From contig JAKLFM010000033.1 of assembly GCA_022711175.1 (NCBI GenBank), positions 1 through 35,068 on the forward strand: a stretch of 35,068 nt of DNA, read 5' to 3'. The stretch is from Bacteroidota bacterium. Its GTDB lineage: Bacteria; Bacteroidota; Bacteroidia; Bacteroidales; UBA4417. A program made the position numbers and the translations under genes. Of this stretch, positions 26,144 through 32,925 are shown piece after piece (within the stretch, counting starts at the first letter, position 1; each line of letters starts with the position of its first letter). A model generated the notes under the pieces. The model ran no database searches. It was given only the letters and a program-made list of their open reading frames with translations, and had not been told where the DNA came from.

Positions 26144-26172
26144 GTTTGAAGTTTGAGAGTTTAAAGTTTGAC
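26144..26172. repeat. GTTTRAA heptad repeat before pstB
   Basis: Four slightly degenerate units: GTTTGAA (26144), GTTTGAG (26151), GTTTAAA (26159, after one extra base) and GTTTGAC (26166). The array sits 6 bp before the pstB start codon. It is the same family and orientation as the array before fprA at 16248-16289. Confidence 0.75.
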
Positions 26173-26210
26173 GTTAAGTTTATGATTCAGAGGTTTTTGC
26201 AATCCAGTGT

Positions 26211-27065
26211 TTACATTTTTACCCGCTTGCTTAATGTTTTGCGAAGCAAATTTGCCAGGAGGTTTACCAACAGTACTAAAACGATGAGTACGAAAGCTGT
26301 ACCATATGCCATCGGGCGCGATTCCTCCATATTGGTGCCGCTAGTTGCCAGCACATATAAATGGTATGGGAGCGCCATCACCTGATCGTACATGCTTTGT
26401 GGCAGGTTTGGCAGGAAATAGGCTGCCACGGTAAAAAGAATAGGCGCCGTTTCGCCCGAAACCCTGCCGATGGAGAGGATGAGGCCTGTGATGATATTGG
26501 GGAACGCAACTGGGAGAACAACACGGCGAATGGTTTGCAATTTGGTAGCGCCCAGCGCGAGGCTGCCGGTTCGCAGGGAATCGTCAACTGATTTGAGTGC
26601 TTCTTCAGTGGTGCGGATAATCACCGGAAGGCTCAGCAATCCAAGCGTCATAGATCCGGCAATGATCGAATCGCCGAAACCTAAGTAGTTGACAAACAAT
26701 GCCATTCCGAAAAGACCAAAAACAATCGAAGGCACGCCTGCCAGGTTATTGGTCATAAAGTTGATAAACCGCCTTAAACGATTTTGCCCCAGGTATTCAT
26801 TCATGTATATTCCCGACAACACACCAACCGGAAATGCAAAGATCATGCTTCCCACAATCAGGCATCCCGTACCGACTATTGCAGGCAGAATGCCCCCTTT
26901 GGTCATTCCTTCTTCGGGCTTACCCGTAATAAATTCCCAACTAATTACTGAGGCGCCTCTCACAATAATGAATCCCAGAATCACAAACAGAATTGCAACC
27001 ACCACCAGGCTGATCAAGGTAAACGTGGAAAAAGCGATACGCTGGCTGAGTTGTTTCCTGGTCAT
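26211..27065 (-). CDS. pstA: Phosphate ABC transporter permease PstA
   Basis: 284 residues with about six membrane helices, starting with TFTLISLVVVAILFVILGFI. It shows the typical PstA features GGILPAIVGTGCLIVGSMIF, NNLAGVPSIVFGLFGMALFV and the EAA-type cytoplasmic loop SLALGATKLQTIRRVVLPVA, which contacts PstB. With PstC it forms the phosphate channel in the inner membrane. It follows pstC by 35 bp. No unusual insertion is present, unlike in PstC. Confidence 0.96.
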   Translation of the reverse strand: MTRKQLSQRIAFSTFTLISLVVVAILFVILGFIIVRGASVISWEFITGKPEEGMTKGGILPAIVGTGCLIVGSMIFAFPVGVLSGIYMNEYLGQNRLRRFINFMTNNLAGVPSIVFGLFGMALFVNYLGFGDSIIAGSMTLGLLSLPVIIRTTEEALKSVDDSLRTGSLALGATKLQTIRRVVLPVAFPNIITGLILSIGRVSGETAPILFTVAAYFLPNLPQSMYDQVMALPYHLYVLATSGTNMEESRPMAYGTAFVLIVLVLLVNLLANLLRKTLSKRVKM

Positions 27066-27100
27066 GATTAATTCAATAATTTGATTTAGTTTATGTTATG

Positions 27101-28297
27101 CTATTTCTTCTCCCTGTTGCGGATGTATGCGACCGTGAGATTAATGATGATTGTGAAGAGGAAAAGGACAATGCCCAGCGCAAAAAGCGCTTTGAAATGC
27201 AATCCTCCGTAAGGTGCTTCACCAAGTTCGGCGGCAATGGTGGCGGGCAAAGTACGGGCAGGCACCAGGAATGAATGCGGCACATTGGAAGCATTGCCGG
27301 TAACCATAAGCACCGCCATGGTTTCGCCAATAGCCCGTCCGATACCAAGTATTACCGCAGCCGAAATCCCTGACTTGGCATATGGAATGGTAACTTTCCG
27401 GAGTGTTTGCCAGCGGGTAGCACCCAGCGCAAGACTTGCTTCCTTTAGCGAGAGCGGTGTTGTACGCAACGCATCTTCAGCAATCGTAACGATGGTTGGC
27501 AGTGCCATTATGCCAAGCACAATGCTGCCTGCCAGAACGGTTTCACCAACATCGAGTTTAAACAGTCCCTGTATGAGCGGCACAATCACAATGAGTCCAA
27601 AAAAGCCGTAAACAACCGAAGGTATTCCGGCAAGAAGTTCAACAAGTGGCTTTACAAGGTTACGCAAACGGATATCAGCCACTTCGGCAAGGAATAATGC
27701 TGTTGCCAGACCAAGCGGCAGAGCGATCAGCAGTGCACCAAAGGTTACGAGAAAAGTACCGATGATCATCGGCCAGATGCCAAAACTTGGGATGGGCTCG
27801 CTTGTAGGATACCATTGTTTCCCGAAAAGGAAATCGCCAACCGAAATATTCTTTACATGTATGGTGTGTCCATTGAATTTTTTTGGCAGGTATTTTTCGC
27901 TAACATGCATCAGTGCGCCAGGATTAGCCTCTATAAACTCATTCAGCTTCTGAGGAAGGTTCTCGAGCGAGGCACCAAGCTCTTCTTCCGAAAAATAATT
28001 TGTTATATCATTGATTGTGAAGAGAATAATACTATCCTTAACTCCTCCCACCTTCGACCAGTTTGTAATATCCTGGTTAAAAATGGCCTTCAGTTGGTCG
28101 GAACTTAAATCCTGCACAGGATTTTGTTTGCTTACCGCGATAATGAAGTTGTGTTCGAGAGGTGACCTGTTGAATAGCCCTAACCCTTCCCTAAAAAGAA
28201 ACAAAATAATGAGAATAACAGTCAGGCTTGTTATTGTTGAACTTGACAACAATATGCCTTCAATGAATTTTTCAAGTATTCTGCGAAATCGCTTCAT
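27101..28297 (-). CDS. pstC: Phosphate ABC transporter permease PstC with a PstS-like periplasmic insertion
   Basis: 398 residues, about 80-100 longer than a standard PstC. TM1 is at about 20-38. The canonical permease part resumes near 155 (FLFGKQWYPTSEPIPSFGIW, PMIIGTFLVTFGALLIALPLGL) and includes the EAA loop EASLALGATRWQTLRKVTIP. Residues about 45-150 form an extra periplasmic segment. Its part 60-85 (LSSDQLKAIFNQDITNWSKV) closely parallels residues 117-137 of the neighbouring PstS (LTREQLEGIFTGKIKNWKEV), so it looks like a piece of a phosphate-binding protein fold. The phosphate ligand motif of PstS (SRETSSGTYE) is not preserved. The gene lies 83 bp after pstS, with a stem-loop between. 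It may tune docking of PstS, which is inference. Confidence 0.93.
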   Translation of the reverse strand: MKRFRRILEKFIEGILLSSSTITSLTVILIILFLFREGLGLFNRSPLEHNFIIAVSKQNPVQDLSSDQLKAIFNQDITNWSKVGGVKDSIILFTINDITNYFSEEELGASLENLPQKLNEFIEANPGALMHVSEKYLPKKFNGHTIHVKNISVGDFLFGKQWYPTSEPIPSFGIWPMIIGTFLVTFGALLIALPLGLATALFLAEVADIRLRNLVKPLVELLAGIPSVVYGFFGLIVIVPLIQGLFKLDVGETVLAGSIVLGIMALPTIVTIAEDALRTTPLSLKEASLALGATRWQTLRKVTIPYAKSGISAAVILGIGRAIGETMAVLMVTGNASNVPHSFLVPARTLPATIAAELGEAPYGGLHFKALFALGIVLFLFTIIINLTVAYIRNREKK

Positions 28298-28311
28298 CCT
28301 TTTAATGTGAA

Positions 28312-28339
28312 GAAGGTGATCTTTTGAGTAATCACCTTC
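28312..28339 (-). other. Intergenic stem-loop between pstS and pstC
   Basis: Perfect 9-bp inverted repeat GAAGGTGAT / ATCACCTTC with a 10-base loop. On the minus strand it follows pstS by 41 bp and precedes the pstC ATG by 14 bp. No T-run follows, so it is not a classical terminator. Such elements often protect the abundant binding-protein mRNA or limit read-through into permease genes. Confidence 0.6.
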
Positions 28340-28380
28340 AGTTCAACTAACCAACATTCAACACAATTATAACCAACACG

Positions 28381-29202
28381 TTACTGAACCGGGACATACC
28401 CCTCTTTTAAAACTATCTGCTGACCTTCGGGCGATAATACAAATGTAAGAAATGGGCTGACTTTCTTTTCGTTTGTTTTTAGAAAATAGTAGTATAAAGG
28501 GCGGGTGATCGGGTACTTTTTGCTTTTGGCGGTTTCGACCGAGGGAGCGGTGAATGTTTTGCCCTTATCGAAAGATACATCCAGCGCTCTTACACTTTTT
28601 TCGAGATAGGCAAGTCCCACATATCCTATGGCGCCTTTGGTCTGGCTTACACTTTGTACGATTGCTCCGGTAGCAGGCATCAGCAGTGCCGAAGGAGCAA
28701 AGTTTTTCTTGCTTAGCACATGCTCTTTAAAGAATTCGTAAGTACCAGAGCTTGTTTCGCGGGAGTAAACCACAATTTTAAGGTCTTCGCCGCCGACTTC
28801 TTTCCAGTTTTTAATCTTGCCGGTAAAAATGCCTTCGAGTTGCTCACGGGTTAGCTTAGAAATTTTGTTTGCAGGATTTACAATCACCGCCAACGCATCA
28901 TAGGCAATGATTTTTTCGGTAAATGCTTTGCCGGCATCATTCAACTTCATTTTTTCATCGAGTTTGAGGCTGCGTGACGACTGTGCTATATCGGTGGTGC
29001 CGCTGAGCAGTGCCGAAACACCTACTCCCGATCCGCCGCCTGTGACCATAATGGACGACCCGGCATTCTTTTTCATATAGACTTCAGCTTCTTTTTGGGT
29101 CAACGGAAGCACCGTATCGCTGCCCTTAATTTTAAAATTTACTTTTTGTGCAAACACTGATGCCGAAATTGCTACCAGTGCCATCAATAACATCTTTTTC
29201 AT
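28381..29202 (-). CDS. pstS: Periplasmic phosphate-binding protein PstS
   Basis: 273 residues. A signal peptide (MKKMLLMALVAISASVFAQ) has no lipobox, so the mature protein is soluble in the periplasm. The PBP-like fold shows the phosphate ligands of the family: IKGSDTVLPL near the N-terminus, GGGSGVGVSALLSGTTDIAQSSR and SRETSSGTYEFFKE. The hinge-region motif LTREQLEGIFTGKIKNWKEV is also typical. It delivers phosphate to PstCA. It has its own promoter region: three 11-bp direct repeats and a TACTTTG element between the porin stop and the ATG, so it can be induced separately from the porin. Confidence 0.95.
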   Translation of the reverse strand: MKKMLLMALVAISASVFAQKVNFKIKGSDTVLPLTQKEAEVYMKKNAGSSIMVTGGGSGVGVSALLSGTTDIAQSSRSLKLDEKMKLNDAGKAFTEKIIAYDALAVIVNPANKISKLTREQLEGIFTGKIKNWKEVGGEDLKIVVYSRETSSGTYEFFKEHVLSKKNFAPSALLMPATGAIVQSVSQTKGAIGYVGLAYLEKSVRALDVSFDKGKTFTAPSVETAKSKKYPITRPLYYYFLKTNEKKVSPFLTFVLSPEGQQIVLKEGYVPVQ

Positions 29203-29219
29203 CTTTTTCTATTTTTTTA

Positions 29220-29226
29220 CAAAGTA
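29220..29226 (-). promoter_or_regulatory. Putative -7 element of pstS
   Basis: On the minus strand this reads TACTTTG, which has the TA and TTTG halves of the -7 element with one base fewer between them than consensus. It lies 17 bp before the ATG. The end of its TTTG is 29 bp from the edge of the putative Pho box, the same distance as at the porin promoter. Confidence 0.45.
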
Positions 29227-29248
29227 CGTGTGGTCGTATTAGCCATTC

Positions 29249-29275
29249 TTTAAGGCAATGTTAAATTATTGTTAA
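29249..29275 (-). promoter_or_regulatory. Putative PhoB box before pstS (three 11-bp direct repeats)
   Basis: On the minus strand: TTAACA-ATAAT-TTAACA-TTGCC-TTAAA. The repeat cores begin at plus-strand positions 29249, 29260 and 29271, an exact 11-bp period. TTAACA with about 5-bp spacers is the known PhoP box form of Bacillus and is close to the cyanobacterial Pho box. It sits between the porin stop codon and the pstS -7 element. Confidence 0.7.
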
Positions 29276-29281
29276 GTGTTC

Positions 29282-30616
29282 TTAGAATTTGTACTGTATT
29301 CTGAATGTGAACACATTGTCTTTCAAATCTTTAGTGAAATTATTAGTAGAGTTGACGCCTGTGATGCCTGTAGTTTCGTTCTTAACAATATCGTAATACG
29401 CGGTAAATTTTATGTGGGTATTAAACCTGTAATTCCAACCCAATCCGATTGTATTGTATTTGATGTCGGCTGCAGATAATCCGGTGCTCTTACCTTCTGA
29501 GTTCTTGCTTTTTATTTCATTGCCATTAACATCGGTATTTGGATCATACCAATCGTATTTGGCAACAAACTGATGTTTGGTCTGGCCGATATTCTGGATA
29601 AAGTAAATATATCCGCCGCTGACTTCCCTCAAATATGTATCATAATCGGGAGCTGTGCCTGTCGCAATGCTAACATTGCTGCTCTTGCTGCCGGGTTGTT
29701 TACCAGTTATATATTCGGCCCTGAGGGTGCTGAGGCCAATAGCTGAAAAGAGGCTGAGCTGAAGATCGGCGCCCATATATTGCCTGCGGGCAAAATCATA
29801 TTTATTGTTTGAAGTTGAATCGACTATGAATCCTAAAGTTGACCCATCAGGCAGCGTGCCTGGTGAATAAACGAATTTTGTACCCTGAAGAGTGCCACCA
29901 TTGTAGTAGGATAAGCCAAGCCCAAACTTAAAGTTCTCTGCTTTGTTCGCTTTACTCATTCCGAGCCTGCCGATAAAATCCTTGTGGCTATCGAACTCAG
30001 CGTTGATACCATTACCTGCGAACAGGCCTGCATCGAGTTTTATAAAATCGAAACGGCTTCCTTTCCTGGGCTGGAGAGTGATTTTGGCGCCAAGATCGCG
30101 CTCGCCCGGAAACAGCGATTGGAAGATACGCGAACGTTCAGGTGTTTCGCGCGTGCTTGAGGAATAGCTGATTTCATAACCAAACGGACGATCGAATACG
30201 CCTGCGGTAAGCGTTGCGAATTCAGCCCAGGGTTCGCGCACGGCGAGGTAAGCATCCTTCACCCCAACGCCTTTTTCAGTAGCGTCCAATTGTACCACAA
30301 AGGTTGACAGTTCATTCTCATAAGTAAATTTCACCCTGCCTCTTCTAATACCAAAGCGGTTATCGGAATATTTTGGAAAATTGCCACCGGCGTATGACGA
30401 AATTCCAATGGTATCGGCTTTTTGCCATTGAGCCTGTATGTATCCTGTAACCTTTAAACGGTTCATTAATCCGATTTCGCTTCTCGAATTTTCAATTTTT
30501 GCATTCAGGGTATCAGCGAGTACTTCAGGATCGAACTCCTGTGCCATAGCTGATCGCAGCGATAATTTCAGTGAAAGGAATGGTAATAAAACCAGCAGTA
30601 GTAAATACTTTTTCAT
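29282..30616 (-). CDS. Phosphate-selective porin of the OprP/OprO family
   Basis: 444 residues. A signal peptide (MKKYLLLLVLLPFLSLKLSL, cleavage near AMAQ-E) is followed by a beta barrel of about 16 strands ending in a C-terminal aromatic (FRIQYKF). Family signatures are KVTGYIQAQWQ, RFGIRRGRVKFTYENELSTF, DATEKGVGVKDAYLA, GVFDRPFGYEISYSSSTRETPERSRI and FPGERDLGAKI. OprP-type porins pass anions, preferring phosphate or polyphosphate, across the outer membrane. The position ahead of pstS and a putative Pho box 57 bp before the start support phosphate uptake under starvation. Key OprP lysines cannot be aligned by eye, so anion selectivity is inferred. Confidence 0.9.
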   Translation of the reverse strand: MKKYLLLLVLLPFLSLKLSLRSAMAQEFDPEVLADTLNAKIENSRSEIGLMNRLKVTGYIQAQWQKADTIGISSYAGGNFPKYSDNRFGIRRGRVKFTYENELSTFVVQLDATEKGVGVKDAYLAVREPWAEFATLTAGVFDRPFGYEISYSSSTRETPERSRIFQSLFPGERDLGAKITLQPRKGSRFDFIKLDAGLFAGNGINAEFDSHKDFIGRLGMSKANKAENFKFGLGLSYYNGGTLQGTKFVYSPGTLPDGSTLGFIVDSTSNNKYDFARRQYMGADLQLSLFSAIGLSTLRAEYITGKQPGSKSSNVSIATGTAPDYDTYLREVSGGYIYFIQNIGQTKHQFVAKYDWYDPNTDVNGNEIKSKNSEGKSTGLSAADIKYNTIGLGWNYRFNTHIKFTAYYDIVKNETTGITGVNSTNNFTKDLKDNVFTFRIQYKF

Positions 30617-30643
30617 TGTCGATTTTTTTGTTTGTTATCGCTG

Positions 30644-30651
30644 CAAAGAAA
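30644..30651 (-). promoter_or_regulatory. Putative -7 element of the phosphate porin gene
   Basis: On the minus strand this reads TTTCTTTG, one mismatch from TAnnTTTG, 27 bp before the ATG. The TTTG end is 29 bp from the edge of the Pho box, identical to pstS. Confidence 0.4.
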
Positions 30652-30653
30652 AA

Positions 30654-30672
30654 ACGGGCGCTTTACGCCCGT
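30654..30672 (-). other. GC-rich palindrome between the Pho box and -7 element of the porin gene
   Basis: Perfect 7-bp inverted repeat ACGGGCG / CGCCCGT around a 5-base loop. On the minus strand it runs into TTTTTC. It may be a second terminator that insulates the phosphate locus from gdhA, or an operator in the promoter spacer. The sequence alone does not decide. Confidence 0.55.
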
Positions 30673-30699
30673 GTTAAGTCTAGGTTAAGAAAATGTTAA
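30673..30699 (-). promoter_or_regulatory. Putative PhoB box before the phosphate porin gene
   Basis: On the minus strand: TTAACA-TTTTC-TTAACC-TAGAC-TTAACA. Three GTTAA cores on the plus strand start at 30673, 30684 and 30695, an exact 11-bp period. The structure equals that before pstS. Confidence 0.75.
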
Positions 30700-30711
30700 T
30701 CCTCGAGCCTG

Positions 30712-30744
30712 AAAAAAAAGGCTGCCCTGTTGAGGGGCAGCCTT
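30712..30744 (-). terminator. Rho-independent terminator of the glutamate dehydrogenase gene
   Basis: Perfect 10-bp stem AAGGCTGCCC / GGGCAGCCTT (30718-30727 and 30735-30744) with a 7-base loop, followed on the minus strand by eight T. It begins about 25 bp past the stop codon. Confidence 0.9.
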
Positions 30745-30769
30745 CCTTAGCTTTGGTCAGGATAGTATA

Positions 30770-32107
30770 TCAGAGCACTCCAAGGTCAAGCATTGCGTTG
30801 GCAACTTTCATAAAGCCGGCAACATTGGCGCCTTTTACATAGTTCACATACCCGTCGGGTTGCTTGCCATATTTCACGCAGTTTTCGTGAATATTAACCA
30901 TGATCTGGTGCAGTCGCTGGTCAACTTCAGCCGATGCCCAGCTCAGCTTCATGCTGTTCTGGCTCATTTCGAGTCCCGAAGTGGCAACACCGCCTGCATT
31001 CACGGCTTTACCGGGAGCAAAAAGGATTTTGGCTTCCTGGAGAACCTCTATTGCTTCGGGAGTAGAAGGCATGTTGGCGCCTTCAGCAACACAGATCACA
31101 CCATTTTTCACCAGGTTTTCGGCATCTTCTTTACCAAGTTCATTCTGAGTGGCACAGGGCAATGCAATGTCGCATTTCACTTCCCATGGTCTTTTTCCCT
31201 GGATGAACTGTGCGTTCGGGAATTCATAAGTATATGGTTTAACAATATCCTGGTTGGATGAACGGAGTTCGAGCAGGTATTGAATCTTTTCACCGCTGAT
31301 ACCATCGGGATCATAAACATAACCGTCAGGTCCTGAAATAGTTACAACCTTTCCTCCCAATTCGTTAACCTTAGTAACTGCGCCCCATGCCACATTTCCG
31401 AAGCCTGAAACAGCAACTACTTTACCTTTGAAATCGAGGCCTTTGGTCTTGAGCATTTCATTGGCAAAATATACGGCACCAAAGCCTGTAGCTTCGGGAC
31501 GTATGAGGCTGCCGCCCCAATTGATGCCTTTTCCGGTGAGAACGCCGGTATGTTCGTGGGTTAGCTTTTTGTACATGCCATACAGGAAGCCGATTTCGCG
31601 GCCGCCAACGCCTATGTCACCGGCAGGAACGTCGGTTTCGGGACCGATGATCTTCCAGAGTTCCAGCATAAACGACTGGCAGAAACGCATAATTTCATTG
31701 TTCGATTTACCTTTGGGATCGAAATCAGAACCTCCTTTGGCACCACCCATAGGTAGTGATGTGAGGCTGTTTTTAAAGATTTGTTCAAATCCCAGGAACT
31801 TCAGAATTGAAAGGTTAACACTCGGGTGGAAACGCAAACCGCCTTTATAAGGGCCAATGGCATTGTTGAATTGTACCCTGTAGCCAAGGTTCACGTTTAC
31901 CTTGCCGTTGTCGTCAACCCAGGGAACTTTGAACGTTAAAATACGGTCCGGTTCAACCAAACGGTCAATGATACCGGCTGACTCGAACTGCGGATTTTCG
32001 TTGCAAACGTCTTCAATTGATTCGAGGACTTCGCGAACTGCCTGTAAGTACTCAACTTCTCCCGGATGTTTTTTCTCCAGGTTCGACATGATTTTTTCGA
32101 CTTCCAT
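30770..32107 (-). CDS. gdhA: Hexameric glutamate dehydrogenase, GdhA family
   Basis: 445 residues, the length of the small hexameric class. It interconverts glutamate with 2-oxoglutarate and ammonia using NAD(P). Substrate-side motifs are GPYKGGLRFH (Lys88), LPMGGAKGGSDFDPKG (catalytic Lys124) and PAGDIGVGGREIGF (catalytic Asp). The coenzyme domain has SGFGNVAWGA and, after the next strand, SGPDGYVYDP. Phe236, Pro260 and Asp261 match the residues (Phe238, Pro262, Asp263) that define NAD preference in the Clostridium symbiosum enzyme; NADP enzymes such as E. coli GdhA have small or Ser residues there. Annotation as NADP-specific by homology may therefore be wrong. An exact -7 element lies 64 bp upstream and a strong terminator follows, so it is monocistronic. 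Confidence 0.95.
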   Translation of the reverse strand: MEVEKIMSNLEKKHPGEVEYLQAVREVLESIEDVCNENPQFESAGIIDRLVEPDRILTFKVPWVDDNGKVNVNLGYRVQFNNAIGPYKGGLRFHPSVNLSILKFLGFEQIFKNSLTSLPMGGAKGGSDFDPKGKSNNEIMRFCQSFMLELWKIIGPETDVPAGDIGVGGREIGFLYGMYKKLTHEHTGVLTGKGINWGGSLIRPEATGFGAVYFANEMLKTKGLDFKGKVVAVSGFGNVAWGAVTKVNELGGKVVTISGPDGYVYDPDGISGEKIQYLLELRSSNQDIVKPYTYEFPNAQFIQGKRPWEVKCDIALPCATQNELGKEDAENLVKNGVICVAEGANMPSTPEAIEVLQEAKILFAPGKAVNAGGVATSGLEMSQNSMKLSWASAEVDQRLHQIMVNIHENCVKYGKQPDGYVNYVKGANVAGFMKVANAMLDLGVL

Positions 32108-32170
32108 GACAAAAAAAGTTTAGAAATGATTGTGTATTTTTGGTAATACTTTGTTATTCAATTAACAGTA

Positions 32171-32178
32171 CAAAGGTA
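32171..32178 (-). promoter_or_regulatory. Putative -7 promoter element of gdhA
   Basis: On the minus strand this reads TACCTTTG, an exact TAnnTTTG match, 64 bp before the ATG. A TTG (in CAATTG) lies 22 bp further upstream, at a usable -33 distance. Confidence 0.5.
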
Positions 32179-32243
32179 TTCTTTTAAGTAAATCACGTAA
32201 CAATTGACCGAAATTTATTTTGTGTCAAAATAAGATTACCTTG

Positions 32244-32900
32244 TCAGCGCTTATCAGGTTTTGCGACACTGACGACTTTACCTTTATCGTAAACTATTGT
32301 TTCAATGATAGTTCCATTAATATTATATACAATTTCTTTGCCCTGTTTTAGGTTGTTCTCATAATTGATAACCCTGCTCACGCTTCCATTTGCATGGAGT
32401 GCTGTCAGTTTGCCATTACCTTTCACATACTGCCCCTCACCCACCTTAACACCGGTTTCGTTATAATACTCCCATTTGCCATCATATAAACCCTCTCTAA
32501 AACTTCCGGATATTTTTATCATCCCTGTTGGGTACCAAAAAGCGTAGGAACCATTGAGTGTATCATTGACATAATATTTTTCGTCAACCTTATTGCCATT
32601 CTCGTCCCAGGTTATTGATTTTCCATTTTTCAGGCCATTTGCATAGGTTTCTTCGCTCTGTTTAACTCCATTAGCGTACCATCGCGACATCAATCCGTCT
32701 GGCTTATCTCTTTTATATATGGCTTCCTGCTGTTTCGCACCGTTTTCATAAAACCAAATTGCGTTACCGCTGATTTTCTTACCAGTGTATTCAATTACTG
32801 ACATCACTTTACCCGAAGGATAATAAGTGGTTTTCGTCTCCGTACAACCGGCTGCTATCAGTACTATCAGTCCAACTATCAGTATTCCAGGGTTTTTCAT
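32244..32900 (-). CDS. MORN_2-repeat (YwqK-like) lipoprotein
   Basis: 218 residues. A lipoprotein signal (MKNPGILIVGLIVLIAAGC) places the lipidated cysteine at residue 19. The rest consists of about eight MORN_2-type repeats of 20-24 residues, each with a Y/WxxNGxKxxExxYxxxxxxG pattern: YYPSGKVMSVIEY, WFYENGAKQQEAIY, RWYANGVKQSEETY, TWDENGNKVDEKYY, FWYPTGMIKISGSF, YYNETGVKVGEGQY, LHANGSVSRVINY and YNINGTIIETIVY. Databases often name this family 'YwqK family antitoxin', but no toxin gene is present here, so a structural or binding role at the cell surface is more likely. It starts 25 bp after the GT39 gene on the same strand and is probably co-transcribed with it. Confidence 0.85.
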   Translation of the reverse strand: MKNPGILIVGLIVLIAAGCTETKTTYYPSGKVMSVIEYTGKKISGNAIWFYENGAKQQEAIYKRDKPDGLMSRWYANGVKQSEETYANGLKNGKSITWDENGNKVDEKYYVNDTLNGSYAFWYPTGMIKISGSFREGLYDGKWEYYNETGVKVGEGQYVKGNGKLTALHANGSVSRVINYENNLKQGKEIVYNINGTIIETIVYDKGKVVSVAKPDKR

Positions 32901-32925
32901 AACTAATGGTGAAAATTCATTGTTC

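Noticed and set aside
30654..30672. Palindrome read as a leader attenuator or riboswitch of the porin gene
   Set aside because: It lies upstream of the putative -7 element, between that and the Pho box, so it would not be in the porin transcript.
32244..32900. 'YwqK family antitoxin' interpretation of the MORN_2 protein
   Set aside because: It is a signal-bearing lipoprotein with no small toxin gene on either side; its neighbour is a glycosyltransferase.
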